From NCBI GenBank assembly GCA_041821185.1, contig JBGUBD010000006.1:309742-373741 (forward strand): a stretch of 64,000 bases of DNA. The letters run 5' to 3'. How positions within the stretch are numbered: position 1 is the stretch's first letter; every line of letters starts with the position of its first letter. The translations under genes and the position numbers were made by a program. Below, one piece after another: positions 23,621 to 32,410 of this stretch. The notes below the pieces were generated by a model. That model was given only the letters and a program-made list of their open reading frames with translations, was not told the DNA's origin and did not search any database. This DNA is from Phycisphaerales bacterium AB-hyl4 (GTDB lineage Bacteria; Planctomycetota; Phycisphaerae; Phycisphaerales; Phycisphaeraceae).

Positions 23621-23678
23621 ATCGGTTGGTTGTTGTCGTGCGACGACCTTGTTGTCAATGGACTGTGAATGATCCGGG

Positions 23679-24521
23679 CTAATGCGACGCGAGCGGTTCG
23701 GTGAGGGTGAGGTGGAGGTTGTCGTATGCGAGGTGGACGTTGTCGGGCAGGCGGTCTTCCAGATCGGCGTGGCGAATGTCGTGCGCGATGTGGGTGAGGT
23801 AGGCCTGCTTCGGGCGGAGGTGGTTGATCAGGTCGAGCGCCTGTTCGACGGTGAGGTGCGTGGGGTGATGACGGTAGCGTAAGGCGTCGAGGATGAGCAC
23901 GTCGAGGTCCGTGACGTGCGGAAGCGTTTCGGGGGGGATGGTGGAGACATCGGTGCAGTAGGCGACGCGTCGGCCGTGGTAGTCGATGTGATAGCCGACG
24001 ATGGGCAGTCGGCCGTGCATGAGGCGGAGGGGGGTCCACGTCGCGCCGTAGAGGTCGAGCGGTTGTTCGACGGTGATGGGGCGGGTGATGAGATTGGCGA
24101 CGAATGAGGGGTTGACGTTTTTGTGTGATGCGAAGATGTGAGGGAACATGCGCTGGAGCGTTTGGATGACGCCTGGCTCGGCGTAGATGTCGAGCGGGGC
24201 GCGCATGACGGCGTTGAATCGGCGAAGGTCGTCGATGCCGAAGATGTGGTCAGCGTGGGCGTGGGTGTAGAGCACGCCGTCGAGTCGATCGAGTCGGTGG
24301 TGCACCGCCTGGAGGCGGATCTCGGGAGCGGTGTCGATGAGCAACTGACGGGTAGGCGGCGCGGCGTCTTCGTCGGTCGCGGCGTCGGGGTACCGTACGA
24401 GGATGCTGCAGCGGCTTCGCTGGTCGCGGGGGTCGTCGGAGCGGCAGACTTCGCAGTCGCAGCCGATCATGGGGATGCCGGCGCTGGTGCCGGTGCCGAG
24501 GAACAGCAGTTCGATTGACAT
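23679..24521 (-). CDS. MBL-fold metal-dependent hydrolase, PhnP-like
   Basis: 280 residues. The metal-binding THAHADHIFGIDD motif (about residues 86-98) and the start FLGTGTSAGIPMIGCDCEVC are typical of the PhnP branch of metallo-beta-lactamase-fold phosphodiesterases; the C-C-C pattern after IGC may bind a structural zinc. Further ligands are in LRLMHGRLPIVGYHIDY and TDVSTIPPE. PhnP hydrolyses cyclic ribose phosphates, but no phosphonate genes are near, so the substrate is open. It is the last gene of a leftward group. Confidence 0.83.
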   Translation of the reverse strand: MSIELLFLGTGTSAGIPMIGCDCEVCRSDDPRDQRSRCSILVRYPDAATDEDAAPPTRQLLIDTAPEIRLQAVHHRLDRLDGVLYTHAHADHIFGIDDLRRFNAVMRAPLDIYAEPGVIQTLQRMFPHIFASHKNVNPSFVANLITRPITVEQPLDLYGATWTPLRLMHGRLPIVGYHIDYHGRRVAYCTDVSTIPPETLPHVTDLDVLILDALRYRHHPTHLTVEQALDLINHLRPKQAYLTHIAHDIRHADLEDRLPDNVHLAYDNLHLTLTEPLASH

Positions 24522-24580
24522 GTTGGCGATTGTAGAAAATCGGCACGTGTAGCGGGCGCGATCCGTGCGGGCTGGCCGGT

Positions 24581-25036
24581 TTACCCGCGGGCTTGGGGGC
24601 GTGTCGCAGGGCGGGGGAAGCCCCAGGCGGCGGCGAGGGCGTCGGCGGCGAGCTCGGGGTCTTCGTCAGGCCAGCGGCCGGCGTTGCGAAGGTGGGCGTG
24701 GGCCAACTCGTGCGCGATCAGCCAGTGGACAAACGGCCGCGGCCGACGGGCGAGCGTGCGCTTGAGCACGACGCTGCGGCTGCAGCTGTCCCGCGACGGG
24801 GCGGACATCGGCACGCTGACGCCTTCGCCGGTGGTCGGGTCATAATCGCAGAGCATGAAGGCGGGGTCGTCCATGAGGTCTCGCTGCACGGTTTCGGGCA
24901 GGGCGCGGACGACGTGGGCGGTTTCGCCATGGATGAACCGGTCGAGTGCGAACCGATCGAGCCAACGGTCGACGGGGCAGGGGGAAGTTCCAAGTCCTGC
25001 GTTTCGCGTTTCGTATTGTTTCGGGTGGTCGCTCAT
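24581..25036 (-). CDS. Small HExxH putative metalloprotein
   Basis: 151 residues with a single zinc-protease-like motif HWLIAHELAHAHLRN (residues 107-121) followed by EDPELAADALAAAWGF, where a Glu/Asp could be the third ligand. Otherwise it is not recognised. Residues 4-17 (HPKQYETRNAGLGT) are encoded by a heptad run (24986-25025), so the N terminus has taken up repeat DNA or the true start is internal. No secretion signal is seen. It lies between tsaD and the MBL gene on the same strand. Function is unknown. Confidence 0.6.
   Translation of the reverse strand: MSDHPKQYETRNAGLGTSPCPVDRWLDRFALDRFIHGETAHVVRALPETVQRDLMDDPAFMLCDYDPTTGEGVSVPMSAPSRDSCSRSVVLKRTLARRPRPFVHWLIAHELAHAHLRNAGRWPDEDPELAADALAAAWGFPRPATRPQARG
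24986..25025 (-). repeat. Heptad run inside the 5' coding region of the HExxH gene
   Basis: On the + strand AGTTCCA, AGTCCTG, CGTTTCG, CGTTTCG, TATTGTT. It resembles the GAGTTTC/CGTTTCT types and is translated as QYETRNAGLG on the reverse strand. No partner arm is evident. Confidence 0.55.
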
Positions 25037-25058
25037 GGCAAAAGGGCAAGCCGGCAGT

Positions 25059-26153
25059 TCAGGAACCGGAGATCAGGCTCGTGGTGGCGATCGCGGGCAG
25101 GTCGAGGTCGGCGTGCTCGCCCCGTTGATGATAGTCGAAGGCGAGGCCGGCGATCATGGCAGCGTTGTCGATGCAGTACGTCATGGCGGGCAGGTGCACG
25201 GTGACACCCCGTTTTTCGCCGAGCTCGGCCACGCGTTCGCGGAGCAGCGAGTTGGCGCTGACGCCGCCGCCGACGAGCAGGGCGTGCGGCGGCTGGCCGA
25301 GGGCAGCCATGTGATCGAGGGCGCGGTTGAGCTTGGTGATGAGCACGTCGACCACGGCCTGCTGGAATGAGGCTGCGAGGTCGCGGCGCTGCGGGTCGGT
25401 GAGGTCGTCGGCGGAGCGTTCGAAGCGAGCCTGTTTGCCTCGGCCCGACGGTCGGCCGCGAACGGTGTAGAGCAGGGCGGTCTTCAGGCCGGAGAACGAG
25501 AAGTCGACACTGTCGCGGGCGAGCAGCGAACGGGGCAGGTCGCAGGCGGCGGGGTTGCCCTGGCGGGCGGCGCGGTCGACGGCGGGTCCGCCGGGATAGC
25601 CGAGTTGGAGGATGACGGCAGCCTTGTCGTAGGCTTCGCCGACGGCGTCGTCGATGGTGCTGCCGAGCAGGGTCTGCTCGCTGGGGGATTGCATGGCGTA
25701 GAGGGAGGTGTGGCCGCCGGAGACGACGAAGCCGAGGGCGGGGAAAACCGGTTTCTGGTCTCTGGTTTCCGGTTTCTGGTTTTCCGTGAGCAAAGGGGCG
25801 TGGAGGTGGGCCTGGACGTGGTCGATGGCGATCAGTGGTTTGCCGGTGGCCCAGGCGAGGCTTTGGGCGGCGCTGACGCCGACGACCAGCGAACCGATGA
25901 GCCCCGGTCGGTTACCCACGGCGATGGCGTCGATCTGGTCAAGCTTGACGCCTGCTTCGTTGAGCGCGGCTCGCAGGACGGGCTCGATGCTCTCGAGGTG
26001 TGCCCTGCTGGCGATTTCCGGCACGACGCCGCCGTAGCGTTCGTGCAGGTCATGCTGTGAGGCGATGACGTTCGACCGCACCACCCGGCCGTCTTCGACG
26101 ACGGCGGCCGCGGTTTCGTCACAGCTCGTCTCAATGCCAAGAATCAGCGTCAC
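25059..26153 (-). CDS. tsaD: tRNA threonylcarbamoyladenosine transferase TsaD
   Basis: 364 residues, GTG start at 26153 overlapping the stop of the S41 protease gene (GTGA). MTLILGIETSCDETAAAVVE, VGNRPGLIGSLVVGV, the metal-binding HVQAH (112-116), VVSGGHTSLY and VGGGVSANSLLRERV are conserved TsaD blocks. With TsaB/C/E it makes the universal t6A37 of ANN-decoding tRNAs. Residues 123-135 (TENQKPETRDQKP) are an extra loop encoded by a heptad repeat (25750-25786) in frame, between the HxxxH helix and the SGGHT strand, a site likely to tolerate insertion. Confidence 0.95.
   Translation of the reverse strand: MTLILGIETSCDETAAAVVEDGRVVRSNVIASQHDLHERYGGVVPEIASRAHLESIEPVLRAALNEAGVKLDQIDAIAVGNRPGLIGSLVVGVSAAQSLAWATGKPLIAIDHVQAHLHAPLLTENQKPETRDQKPVFPALGFVVSGGHTSLYAMQSPSEQTLLGSTIDDAVGEAYDKAAVILQLGYPGGPAVDRAARQGNPAACDLPRSLLARDSVDFSFSGLKTALLYTVRGRPSGRGKQARFERSADDLTDPQRRDLAASFQQAVVDVLITKLNRALDHMAALGQPPHALLVGGGVSANSLLRERVAELGEKRGVTVHLPAMTYCIDNAAMIAGLAFDYHQRGEHADLDLPAIATTSLISGS
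25750..25786 (-). repeat. Heptad run translated inside tsaD
   Basis: On the + strand GGTTTCT, GGTCTCT, GGTTTCC, GGTTTCT, GGTTTTC. Read from the reverse strand it encodes ENQKPETRDQKP in TsaD. The same unit type forms the intergenic element at 57.06 kb. Confidence 0.85.
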
Positions 26154-27730
26154 TGTTCCACCGGCTCCAGCTCTTCGGGCTGGCGTTCTTCGATGGCGGG
26201 CTCGTCGCCTTCGTCGAGCAGTTCGCCGGCGTCGCCTTCGATGGCGGCGGTCTCGTCGCCGGGCTTCCATTCGCCGGCGTCGATGCGGTCCATCTCACTT
26301 TCCAACTGGGATAGGCGATCGCGCAAGGCTTGTCGCTGCTGCTCAAGCGTCTGGCGTCGGCTGGCGGCGATCAGCTCGTCCACGCCGGACTCACCGACGC
26401 TGGGCCAGTCGCCGGTGTCGAGCTTGCCGAGCATGGCCCGCAATGCCGCGGCGAGCTGCATGTCTTTGAGCTGCTCTTCAATGGTTTCCGGTGTGACGGC
26501 GCCGTTTTCCCGGTTGCCGTTGTCGCGGAGCACGCGGTCGCCGTCGCGGCGGATTTCCAGCATCTCGCGCATCTGTTCGGGCGACATCGGCACGTACGAG
26601 CCTTCGGTGGGGTCGACGCCCCAGAGGTCCGAGTCGTCCCGGCGGTGGATCAGCCGGCCGGAGGGCACGTAGTAGTAGGCATTGGTCATCTTCAACGCCC
26701 CGCGGCCGCCTTCGAGCATGCGGACCTGCTGGACGCTGCCCTTGCCGAACGTCCGGGCGCCGACGAACAGGGCGCGGTCGTTGTCCTGCAACGCACCGGT
26801 GACGATTTCCGCTGCGGAGGCGCTGCTTTCGTTGGCCAACACGACGATGGGGATGTCCTCATTGACCAGCGGGGCGGTGCGGGCGGCGAACTCCTGACGG
26901 GAGACGGATCGGCCCTCGACCGAGGCGATCGGCGAGCCCTGGGGCAGGAACATATCACTGACTTCCACAGCCGACTCAAGCAGGCCGCCCGGGTTGAACC
27001 GCATGTCCAGCACGAGGCCGCGCATTTCCTGCTCGTTGAGCTGTTGCAGGGCGGTTCGCAGCTCGCCGGCGGTTCGCTCGGTGAACTGGGTGAGGCGGAG
27101 ATAGCCGATGCGGTTGTCGCGGTCGACGAACAGTTCGTACTGCTGGTCGGTATCGCGTCGGAAACCGCGGACGGTCTGGATGTTGATCACGTCGCGGGTG
27201 ATGGTGATGTCCTGCTCTTCGCCGGACTCGTGGCGGACGCGGATGTTGACATCCGTGCCGGCTTCGCCGGTGAGCTTGCGGACGGCTTCGGTGAGGCTCA
27301 TGCCGAGCGTGGATTCGCCGTCGATTTCAAGGACCATGTCTCCCGCCATGACGCCGGCCTCCCACGCGGGGGAGTCTTCGAGGGGGGTGACAATGCGCAG
27401 GCGGTTTTCGTGCAGGTCGACTTCCGCGCCGATGCCGGAGAACGTGCCGCGAACCTGGCGGTCGAAGCCTTCGAGGTCTTCGGTGGTGAGGAAGCTGGTG
27501 TGTGGGTCGTTGAGCGAGTCGATCATGCCGCGGACGGCGGCCTCGATCAGGGCCTGCTGGTCCGGCTCGTCGACGTAGCCTTGCATCAGCTCGTGGCGGA
27601 TGTCCACCAGCAAATCGAGCTGGTCGAAGACACTGTTGGGCCGGGCCCAGGAGGTCGTCAGCGCGAAAAGAAACGCACTCACGACAGTAAGAACGACCAT
27701 TTGGGCGGTGATCCGGGTTTTCATCAACAT
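26150..27730 (-). CDS. S41-family C-terminal processing protease (CtpA-like)
   Basis: 526 residues from ATG 27730; ATG 27724 is equally possible. A membrane-anchor/signal segment (VVLTVVSAFLFALTTSWA, residues 12-29) leads into a PDZ domain (about 90-175) and the S41 catalytic domain. The nucleophile Ser303 lies in ANESSASAAEIV and the base Lys330 in TFGKGSVQQ. An Asp/Glu/Gln-rich C-terminal tail of about 70 residues follows. The enzyme should cleave C-terminal tails of periplasmic proteins. Its stop overlaps the tsaD start, so the two are co-translated. Confidence 0.93.
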   Translation of the reverse strand: MLMKTRITAQMVVLTVVSAFLFALTTSWARPNSVFDQLDLLVDIRHELMQGYVDEPDQQALIEAAVRGMIDSLNDPHTSFLTTEDLEGFDRQVRGTFSGIGAEVDLHENRLRIVTPLEDSPAWEAGVMAGDMVLEIDGESTLGMSLTEAVRKLTGEAGTDVNIRVRHESGEEQDITITRDVINIQTVRGFRRDTDQQYELFVDRDNRIGYLRLTQFTERTAGELRTALQQLNEQEMRGLVLDMRFNPGGLLESAVEVSDMFLPQGSPIASVEGRSVSRQEFAARTAPLVNEDIPIVVLANESSASAAEIVTGALQDNDRALFVGARTFGKGSVQQVRMLEGGRGALKMTNAYYYVPSGRLIHRRDDSDLWGVDPTEGSYVPMSPEQMREMLEIRRDGDRVLRDNGNRENGAVTPETIEEQLKDMQLAAALRAMLGKLDTGDWPSVGESGVDELIAASRRQTLEQQRQALRDRLSQLESEMDRIDAGEWKPGDETAAIEGDAGELLDEGDEPAIEERQPEELEPVEQ

Positions 27731-27830
27731 CTCGCTTTGTATAGCTGAGGCGGAAGCACGTATCGGTAAAGTGCTACGGTCAATTCTAGAGTCGCGTTCG
27801 AAGTCCTTCAAAAAGAACCTTTGGGGGGTG

Positions 27831-27868
27831 GGCTCCACGGATTCGCTCCGCTACATCCGTGGGCTTTA
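27831..27868. repeat. CCCACG/CGTGGG-family hairpin upstream of the S41 gene
   Basis: CCACGGAT (27835-27842) and ATCCGTGG (27855-27862) with a 12-base loop, followed by GCTTTATT. It lies between divergent genes, so a terminator role for either is not obvious. Confidence 0.5.
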
Positions 27869-28019
27869 TTGGGGCAGGTTTTTGAGGGCTGGGGTGCTCC
27901 GGATTGACGCCCGGCTTGACCTTGTCGCAGGCGGGGCCGATACTTGGCATCTTACAGGCCAATCCGGGTTCGAGGCGTCCGCCGGTCCTTTGCTATCCGT
28001 TCGACGGAGTGACAATCGC

Positions 28020-29147
28020 ATGAGTCATGTTTCCAGTCGCTGGCTGTTCCTGTTGCCGATGCTTTTCGCGTTGACGTTGACCGCCTGCGGGGCGACAGAG
28101 CGTACGGAGGGTGAGGATCGGCCTGAACCTCGTCGATCGGGGCTGCTGGTGGACCCCGCCGAGGCCGAGCGCGTGGGCTACGCGGTGAACTGGATCGCCA
28201 GCGTCGACGTGCCCAGCCGTCAGCGGATCATCGCCGCGACGCTGCTGGATGACCTGATTATTACGCTCGAACGCCCGACGAACATGATCTCGGCGGTGTC
28301 GGTCAGCGACGGTCGGCCGGTCTGGCGCCGCGTGGCCGACCGCAGCCCGGACCCGTTCTTTCGGCCGACACGACGCGATGACCGCATCTTCATCAACTCG
28401 GCTTCGCAGTTGCTGATGATTGACGTCCGCACGGGCAACATCGTCAACGTGGTGGAACTGCCCGTTGCGGTCGACGCGCCGCACACCATCGTGCAAGGCC
28501 GAGCCGTCTTCGGCGGCGTGGACGGCCGAGTGTTCGCCATCGACCTGGATACGGGGCAGATCCGCTGGAATCGACAGCTCAGCGGCCGAGTGACCGCAGC
28601 GCCGGCGGATGCGGACGACGCGACTGTCGTCGGGGATGACGCCGGGCGATACGCCATGTTCGACGCGCAAAGCGGGTCAATGCTGTGGGAAGGCCGAACC
28701 TTCGGCCGAAACAGCGCGACCGCCGCGGTGGACGAAGACACGGTGTACATCGCCTCGCGTGACCAGGCTTTGTATGCACTGAGCCGATCGACCGGGCGCG
28801 ACCGCTGGGTCTATCGCGACACCGTGCCGCTGGAGTGGGACCCGAAGCTGATCGGCCCGACGCTGTTCGTGCCGGTGATCGGCGACGGTCGGCTGGTGGC
28901 GCTGGACATCGAGCAGGGCGACGTCCGCTGGACGTACGAGGGCGTGGCGATTCCGCTGGCGACGCCGCGTGAGGATCGCATCCTGCTCGCGACGCCGACC
29001 GAGTTGAAGGTGGTCCGGCATGGTGATGGCCGCGAGCTTGCCGACGCGCGGACCCGCCGACTGGTGACCGTGCTCTCCGGGCCGGGCAACAGCCTGGTGC
29101 TTGTGGCGAGCAACGGCGACATGAGCCGACTCAACCCGCGCCGCTGA
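28020..29147 (+). CDS. PQQ-like beta-propeller lipoprotein
   Basis: 375 residues from ATG 28020. A lipoprotein signal is clear (WLFLLPMLFALTLTAC, lipobox LTAC near residue 22). The rest repeats a blade pattern ending in W-x-x or D-x-x-T-G motifs: SVSDGRPVWRR, DVRTGNIVNVV, DLDTGQIRWNR, DAQSGSMLWEG, SRSTGRDRWVY, DIEQGDVRWTY. This is the PQQ/quinoprotein-like propeller seen in BamB. A scaffold role at a membrane is probable; BamB function itself is inference, since no bam genes are adjacent. A longer in-frame upstream extension is rejected. Confidence 0.82.
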   Translation: MSHVSSRWLFLLPMLFALTLTACGATERTEGEDRPEPRRSGLLVDPAEAERVGYAVNWIASVDVPSRQRIIAATLLDDLIITLERPTNMISAVSVSDGRPVWRRVADRSPDPFFRPTRRDDRIFINSASQLLMIDVRTGNIVNVVELPVAVDAPHTIVQGRAVFGGVDGRVFAIDLDTGQIRWNRQLSGRVTAAPADADDATVVGDDAGRYAMFDAQSGSMLWEGRTFGRNSATAAVDEDTVYIASRDQALYALSRSTGRDRWVYRDTVPLEWDPKLIGPTLFVPVIGDGRLVALDIEQGDVRWTYEGVAIPLATPREDRILLATPTELKVVRHGDGRELADARTRRLVTVLSGPGNSLVLVASNGDMSRLNPRR

Positions 29148-29203
29148 GGGGCGCGATGTGTGGTTGACCCCGTTATTTCGATTGACCTGACTGCCGGACA
29201 AAT

Positions 29204-29806
29204 ATGAGCGATACGATTGCGATCAAGACGGCCCTGCTCTCGGTGAGCGATAAGACGGATCTTGTGGCGTTTGCCCGCCGACTCGTGCGGCATGACGTGA
29301 AGCTGATTTCCACTGGCGGCACGGCACGCACGCTTGTCGAAGCCGGCTTTGACATCACGCCCATCGATCACGTCACCGGTTTCCCCGAAATGATGGACGG
29401 CCGGGTCAAGACGCTGCACCCGAAAGTGCACGGCGGCCTGCTGGCCCGCCGCGACAAGCCCGAGCACGTCGCGGCGATGGAGCAGCACGGCATCGCCGCG
29501 ATCGACCTGGTCTGCGTCAACCTCTACCCCTTCGAGCAGACCGTGGCGAAGGAAGGCGTTACGGACGATGACGCGATCGAGAACATCGACATCGGCGGGC
29601 CGACGCTGATTCGCAGCTCGGCCAAAAATCATCAGTTTGTCACCTGCGTCACCAGTCCGAAGCAGTATGACACGGTGTGTAACGATCTTGATTCGCATGA
29701 GGGCGCGACGACACTCGCGCTTCGCAGGCAGCTTGCCGCGGCGGCGTTCAGCCGTACCGCCGAGTATGACACGGCGATTTCGCGCTGGATGAGCGGGCGG
29801 TGGTAG
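29204..29806 (+). CDS. purH: IMP cyclohydrolase domain of PurH, stand-alone
   Basis: 200 residues. [60 protein letters not shown] and [17 protein letters not shown] are the conserved N-terminal IMP cyclohydrolase domain of PurH. The reading frame stops at SRWMSGRW, essentially where the AICAR formyltransferase domain should begin. Nothing resembling that domain follows before pssA. The last step of purine synthesis (FAICAR to IMP) would be encoded here, and formylation must come from another locus. The clean stop suggests a natural split rather than a frameshift. Confidence 0.9.
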   Translation: MSDTIAIKTALLSVSDKTDLVAFARRLVRHDVKLISTGGTARTLVEAGFDITPIDHVTGFPEMMDGRVKTLHPKVHGGLLARRDKPEHVAAMEQHGIAAIDLVCVNLYPFEQTVAKEGVTDDDAIENIDIGGPTLIRSSAKNHQFVTCVTSPKQYDTVCNDLDSHEGATTLALRRQLAAAAFSRTAEYDTAISRWMSGRW

Positions 29807-29894
29807 GAGGCGGGGGATGGTGTTGCGCTGCGTTTTAAGTCGGGGTATTGGCGGCGTCATTCCCGCCGATGCTTGATCGGATAAAATTCTCACC

Positions 29895-30848
29895 ATGCGT
29901 CAGTTCCCCCCCGGTGACACGGAAACATCGTCCCAGGCCGCTCGGCCGCGCTTGGAGCGTCGGCTGTTGTCGCGTCGTCGGCGGATGGCCCGGCGGACGG
30001 TGGCGGTGCTGCCGACGCTGTTTACGCTGGGCAACCTGCTTGCCGGGTTCGCCGCGATCTTCATTGCCTCCCGGCAGGCGGACGCGCAATTGCCGTTTGG
30101 CTGGACGCCGGTGATGTTCGCTGCTGTGTGCATCTTCATCGGCATGGTGTTTGACGGGCTCGACGGCCGCATCGCCCGGTTGACGCGCAGCTCCAGCGAG
30201 TTGGGCGAACAGCTCGATTCGATGGCGGACATGGTCACGTTCGGCGTCGCGCCCGCATTCGTGGCGATTCAGCTCGTCGGCGTCGGCGTACCGTTCATGT
30301 CGGAAACCGTTGCAGGCGATCGGCTGTTCGACCGGATCGCGCTGGTGGCCGGCTGCATTTATGTCGTCTGTGCCGCGCTGCGGCTGGCGCGGTTCAATGT
30401 GGAACTGGAAGCGGACACGGAGTCGGACCACAACAGCTTCCGCGGCCTGCCCTCGCCTGGTGCGGCGGGGACGGTGGCGAGCGTGGTGCTGCTGCATCAG
30501 TATTTCCTGGCGCGTGAGGCGAGCGATCACTGGACGGTCAACCTCGCGGCGTTCGGAATGGTGGGGCTGATGTTGCTTGTGTCTTTCGCGATGGTGAGCA
30601 ACGTCCGCTACGTGCATGTCATGAACCGCTGGGTGCGCGGCCGGGCGAAGGTCAGCACGCTGGCCAAGGCGATCATCGTCGCGCTGCTGCTGGTGGTGCA
30701 CTGGCAGGGTGCGCTCGCAGCGGCGTTCGCGCTGTATGCGATCTCAGCGCCAGCGGCGAGCCTGTATCGGCGGGTGTTCGACACCGAGCCGCCGATCATC
30801 GGCGCGACGGGTGGCGGGCATGCGGCCGGCCATGCTCAAGATGACTGA
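29895..30848 (+). CDS. pssA: CDP-diacylglycerol-serine O-phosphatidyltransferase
   Basis: 317 residues. The CDP-alcohol phosphatidyltransferase motif is complete in DGLDGRIARLTRSSSELGEQ, continuing LDSMAD, with all catalytic Asp residues. Multiple membrane segments follow (FIGMVF, VVCAALRL, MVGLMLLVSFAMVSNV, AIIVALLLVVHW). It makes phosphatidylserine, precursor of phosphatidylethanolamine; the family is the type II (membrane) PssA. The first 30 residues are basic and variable, so the start is uncertain. The 3' end overlaps convergent lysC by 13 bases. Confidence 0.9.
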   Translation: MRQFPPGDTETSSQAARPRLERRLLSRRRRMARRTVAVLPTLFTLGNLLAGFAAIFIASRQADAQLPFGWTPVMFAAVCIFIGMVFDGLDGRIARLTRSSSELGEQLDSMADMVTFGVAPAFVAIQLVGVGVPFMSETVAGDRLFDRIALVAGCIYVVCAALRLARFNVELEADTESDHNSFRGLPSPGAAGTVASVVLLHQYFLAREASDHWTVNLAAFGMVGLMLLVSFAMVSNVRYVHVMNRWVRGRAKVSTLAKAIIVALLLVVHWQGALAAAFALYAISAPAASLYRRVFDTEPPIIGATGGGHAAGHAQDD

Positions 30849-32191
30849 ATCGCGGCGTCGGGTGCTTCGACGAAGGCGTGGTAGACGGCGCGCATCGCCG
30901 GCTCGAAGTCTTCGACCGCAACGCCAACGATGATGTTCAGTTCGCTCGAGCCCTGGTCAATCATGCGGATGTTGACGTTGGCCTCGGCGAGCGCGGTGAA
31001 GAGCCGAGCGGCCATGCCGGGCGTGTGCGCCATGCCTCGGCCGACGGTCGCGAGCAGGGCCATTTCGGGGTAGACCTCGATGGCGTCCGGCTCGGTTTCG
31101 TTCTTCAGGGCTTCGATCACATCATCCAGCTTGCCGTCGAGCTGATCGTCGGAAATCACCAGCGACATCGTGTCAATGCCCGAAGGCAGATGCTCGAAAT
31201 TGACATTATTGCGTTCGAGCACGCTAAGCACGCGTCGGCCGAAGCCGAGTTCGGCGTTCATGAGCGCTTTTTCGAGTGCGATGACGGTGAAGTCGCGTCG
31301 GCCGGCGAGGCCGGTGATGGCACCGGCGTGGGCGACGGGCTGTGCCTCGGAGACGATCATCGTGCCCGGGTCGTTCGGAGCGTTGGTGTTGCGGATGTTG
31401 ACGGGGATGCCGGCGTTGCGGACGGGGAAGATGGCCTCGTCGTGCAGGACGGTGGCGCCCATGTAGGCGAGCTCGCGCAGCTCGCGGTAGGTGATCGTGT
31501 CGATCGTGCGTGGCCGATCGACCACGCGGGGGTCTGCCATGAGCAGGCCGGTGACGTCGGTCCAGTTTTCGTAGAGGTTGGCGTTGACGCCGCGGGCGAG
31601 GATGGCGCCGGTGACGTCGGAGCCGCCTCGAGAGAAGGTTTTGACCTGTCCGTCGTGGCCGAGCCCGTAGAAGCCGGGCACAACGGCGTGCTCAAGGTCG
31701 CCGAGGCGGCGGGCGAGGGTGCTGTAGGTTTTGGATTCGTCGAGCCTGCCGCGGCGGTCGAAGAAGATTAACTCCGTCGGGTCGACGAAGGGCCAGCCGA
31801 GCAGCTCGGCGATGATGCGGCCGTTGAGATACTCGCCCCGGCTGGCGGCGTAGTCGGCGGACGCCCCGTCGCGGGCGAGGTCGGCAAGGGTCTGGCGGAT
31901 CGTGTCGAACTCGGCGTCGAGGTCGAGGCTGACCTTCAACTCGCGGGCGATGGTGGTGAATCGCTCGGCGACAATGCTGAACACCTCGTTGAACGGCACG
32001 CCCTGGCGGGCATGTTCGTGGCAGAGGTAGAGCAGGTCGGTGATCTTCTGATCGTCGGCGTGTCGCTTGCCGGGGGCGGAGGGGACGACGTAGCGGCGGC
32101 CGGGCTCGGCGTCGACAATGGCGCGGACCTTGGCGATCTGGCTGGCGTCGGCGAGGCTTGTGCCGCCGAACTTGCAGATTCGGGTGTTCAT
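30836..32191 (-). CDS. lysC: Aspartate kinase
   Basis: 451 residues from ATG 32191. It starts TRICKFGGTSLADASQI (K-F-G-G-T-S, the kinase signature), with SRGEYLNGRIIAELLG and FSRGGSDVTGAILARGV. Two C-terminal ACT domains follow (FTVIALEKALMNAELGFGRRVLSVLERNNVNFEH and EMALLATVGRGMAHTPGMAARLFTALAEANVNIRMIDQGSSE). It phosphorylates aspartate at the head of the lysine, threonine and methionine pathways. The ACT pair implies feedback control by end products; which ones cannot be told. Confidence 0.94.
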   Translation of the reverse strand: MNTRICKFGGTSLADASQIAKVRAIVDAEPGRRYVVPSAPGKRHADDQKITDLLYLCHEHARQGVPFNEVFSIVAERFTTIARELKVSLDLDAEFDTIRQTLADLARDGASADYAASRGEYLNGRIIAELLGWPFVDPTELIFFDRRGRLDESKTYSTLARRLGDLEHAVVPGFYGLGHDGQVKTFSRGGSDVTGAILARGVNANLYENWTDVTGLLMADPRVVDRPRTIDTITYRELRELAYMGATVLHDEAIFPVRNAGIPVNIRNTNAPNDPGTMIVSEAQPVAHAGAITGLAGRRDFTVIALEKALMNAELGFGRRVLSVLERNNVNFEHLPSGIDTMSLVISDDQLDGKLDDVIEALKNETEPDAIEVYPEMALLATVGRGMAHTPGMAARLFTALAEANVNIRMIDQGSSELNIIVGVAVEDFEPAMRAVYHAFVEAPDAAIQSS

Positions 32192-32318
32192 GGCAATCTC
32201 GTGTGCAGGGGCGTTTTTATGGAAGAAACGGCCAATGTACCGCAGGGACGGACGGTTCGCCACGGGTTGAAGGCGCGTGGAAGAGGTCTGATTTGAAAAT
32301 TTGCGGCTCAGGCTGGTT

Positions 32319-32346
32319 TGACAAGGGGGAAAGCCCGGTTAAACTA
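32319..32346 (+). promoter_or_regulatory. Sigma-70-type promoter of the S10 operon
   Basis: TTGACA (32319-32324), 16-base spacer, TAAACT (32341-32346), about 65 bases before the rpsJ ATG. The same hexamers at the same spacing occur at 58330-58357. It should drive the whole rpsJ-secY block. Confidence 0.7.
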
Positions 32347-32410
32347 CTCGGCTCCACCTGGCGAAAGGTGGGGTTGCTGAAAGAATAAACCGCACTAGAG
32401 GCTCTTTGAC

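Noticed and set aside
22057-24039. 660-codon reverse-strand frame across flagellin and into the MBL gene
   Set aside because: It spans a real gene on each strand and shows no recognisable domain; the N-terminal part is a frame-shifted reading of the MBL gene.
29895-30848. Phosphatidylglycerophosphate synthase as the identity of the CDP-alcohol transferase
   Set aside because: Length and the order of membrane segments after the motif fit type II PssA better; PgsA is usually near 180-200 residues.
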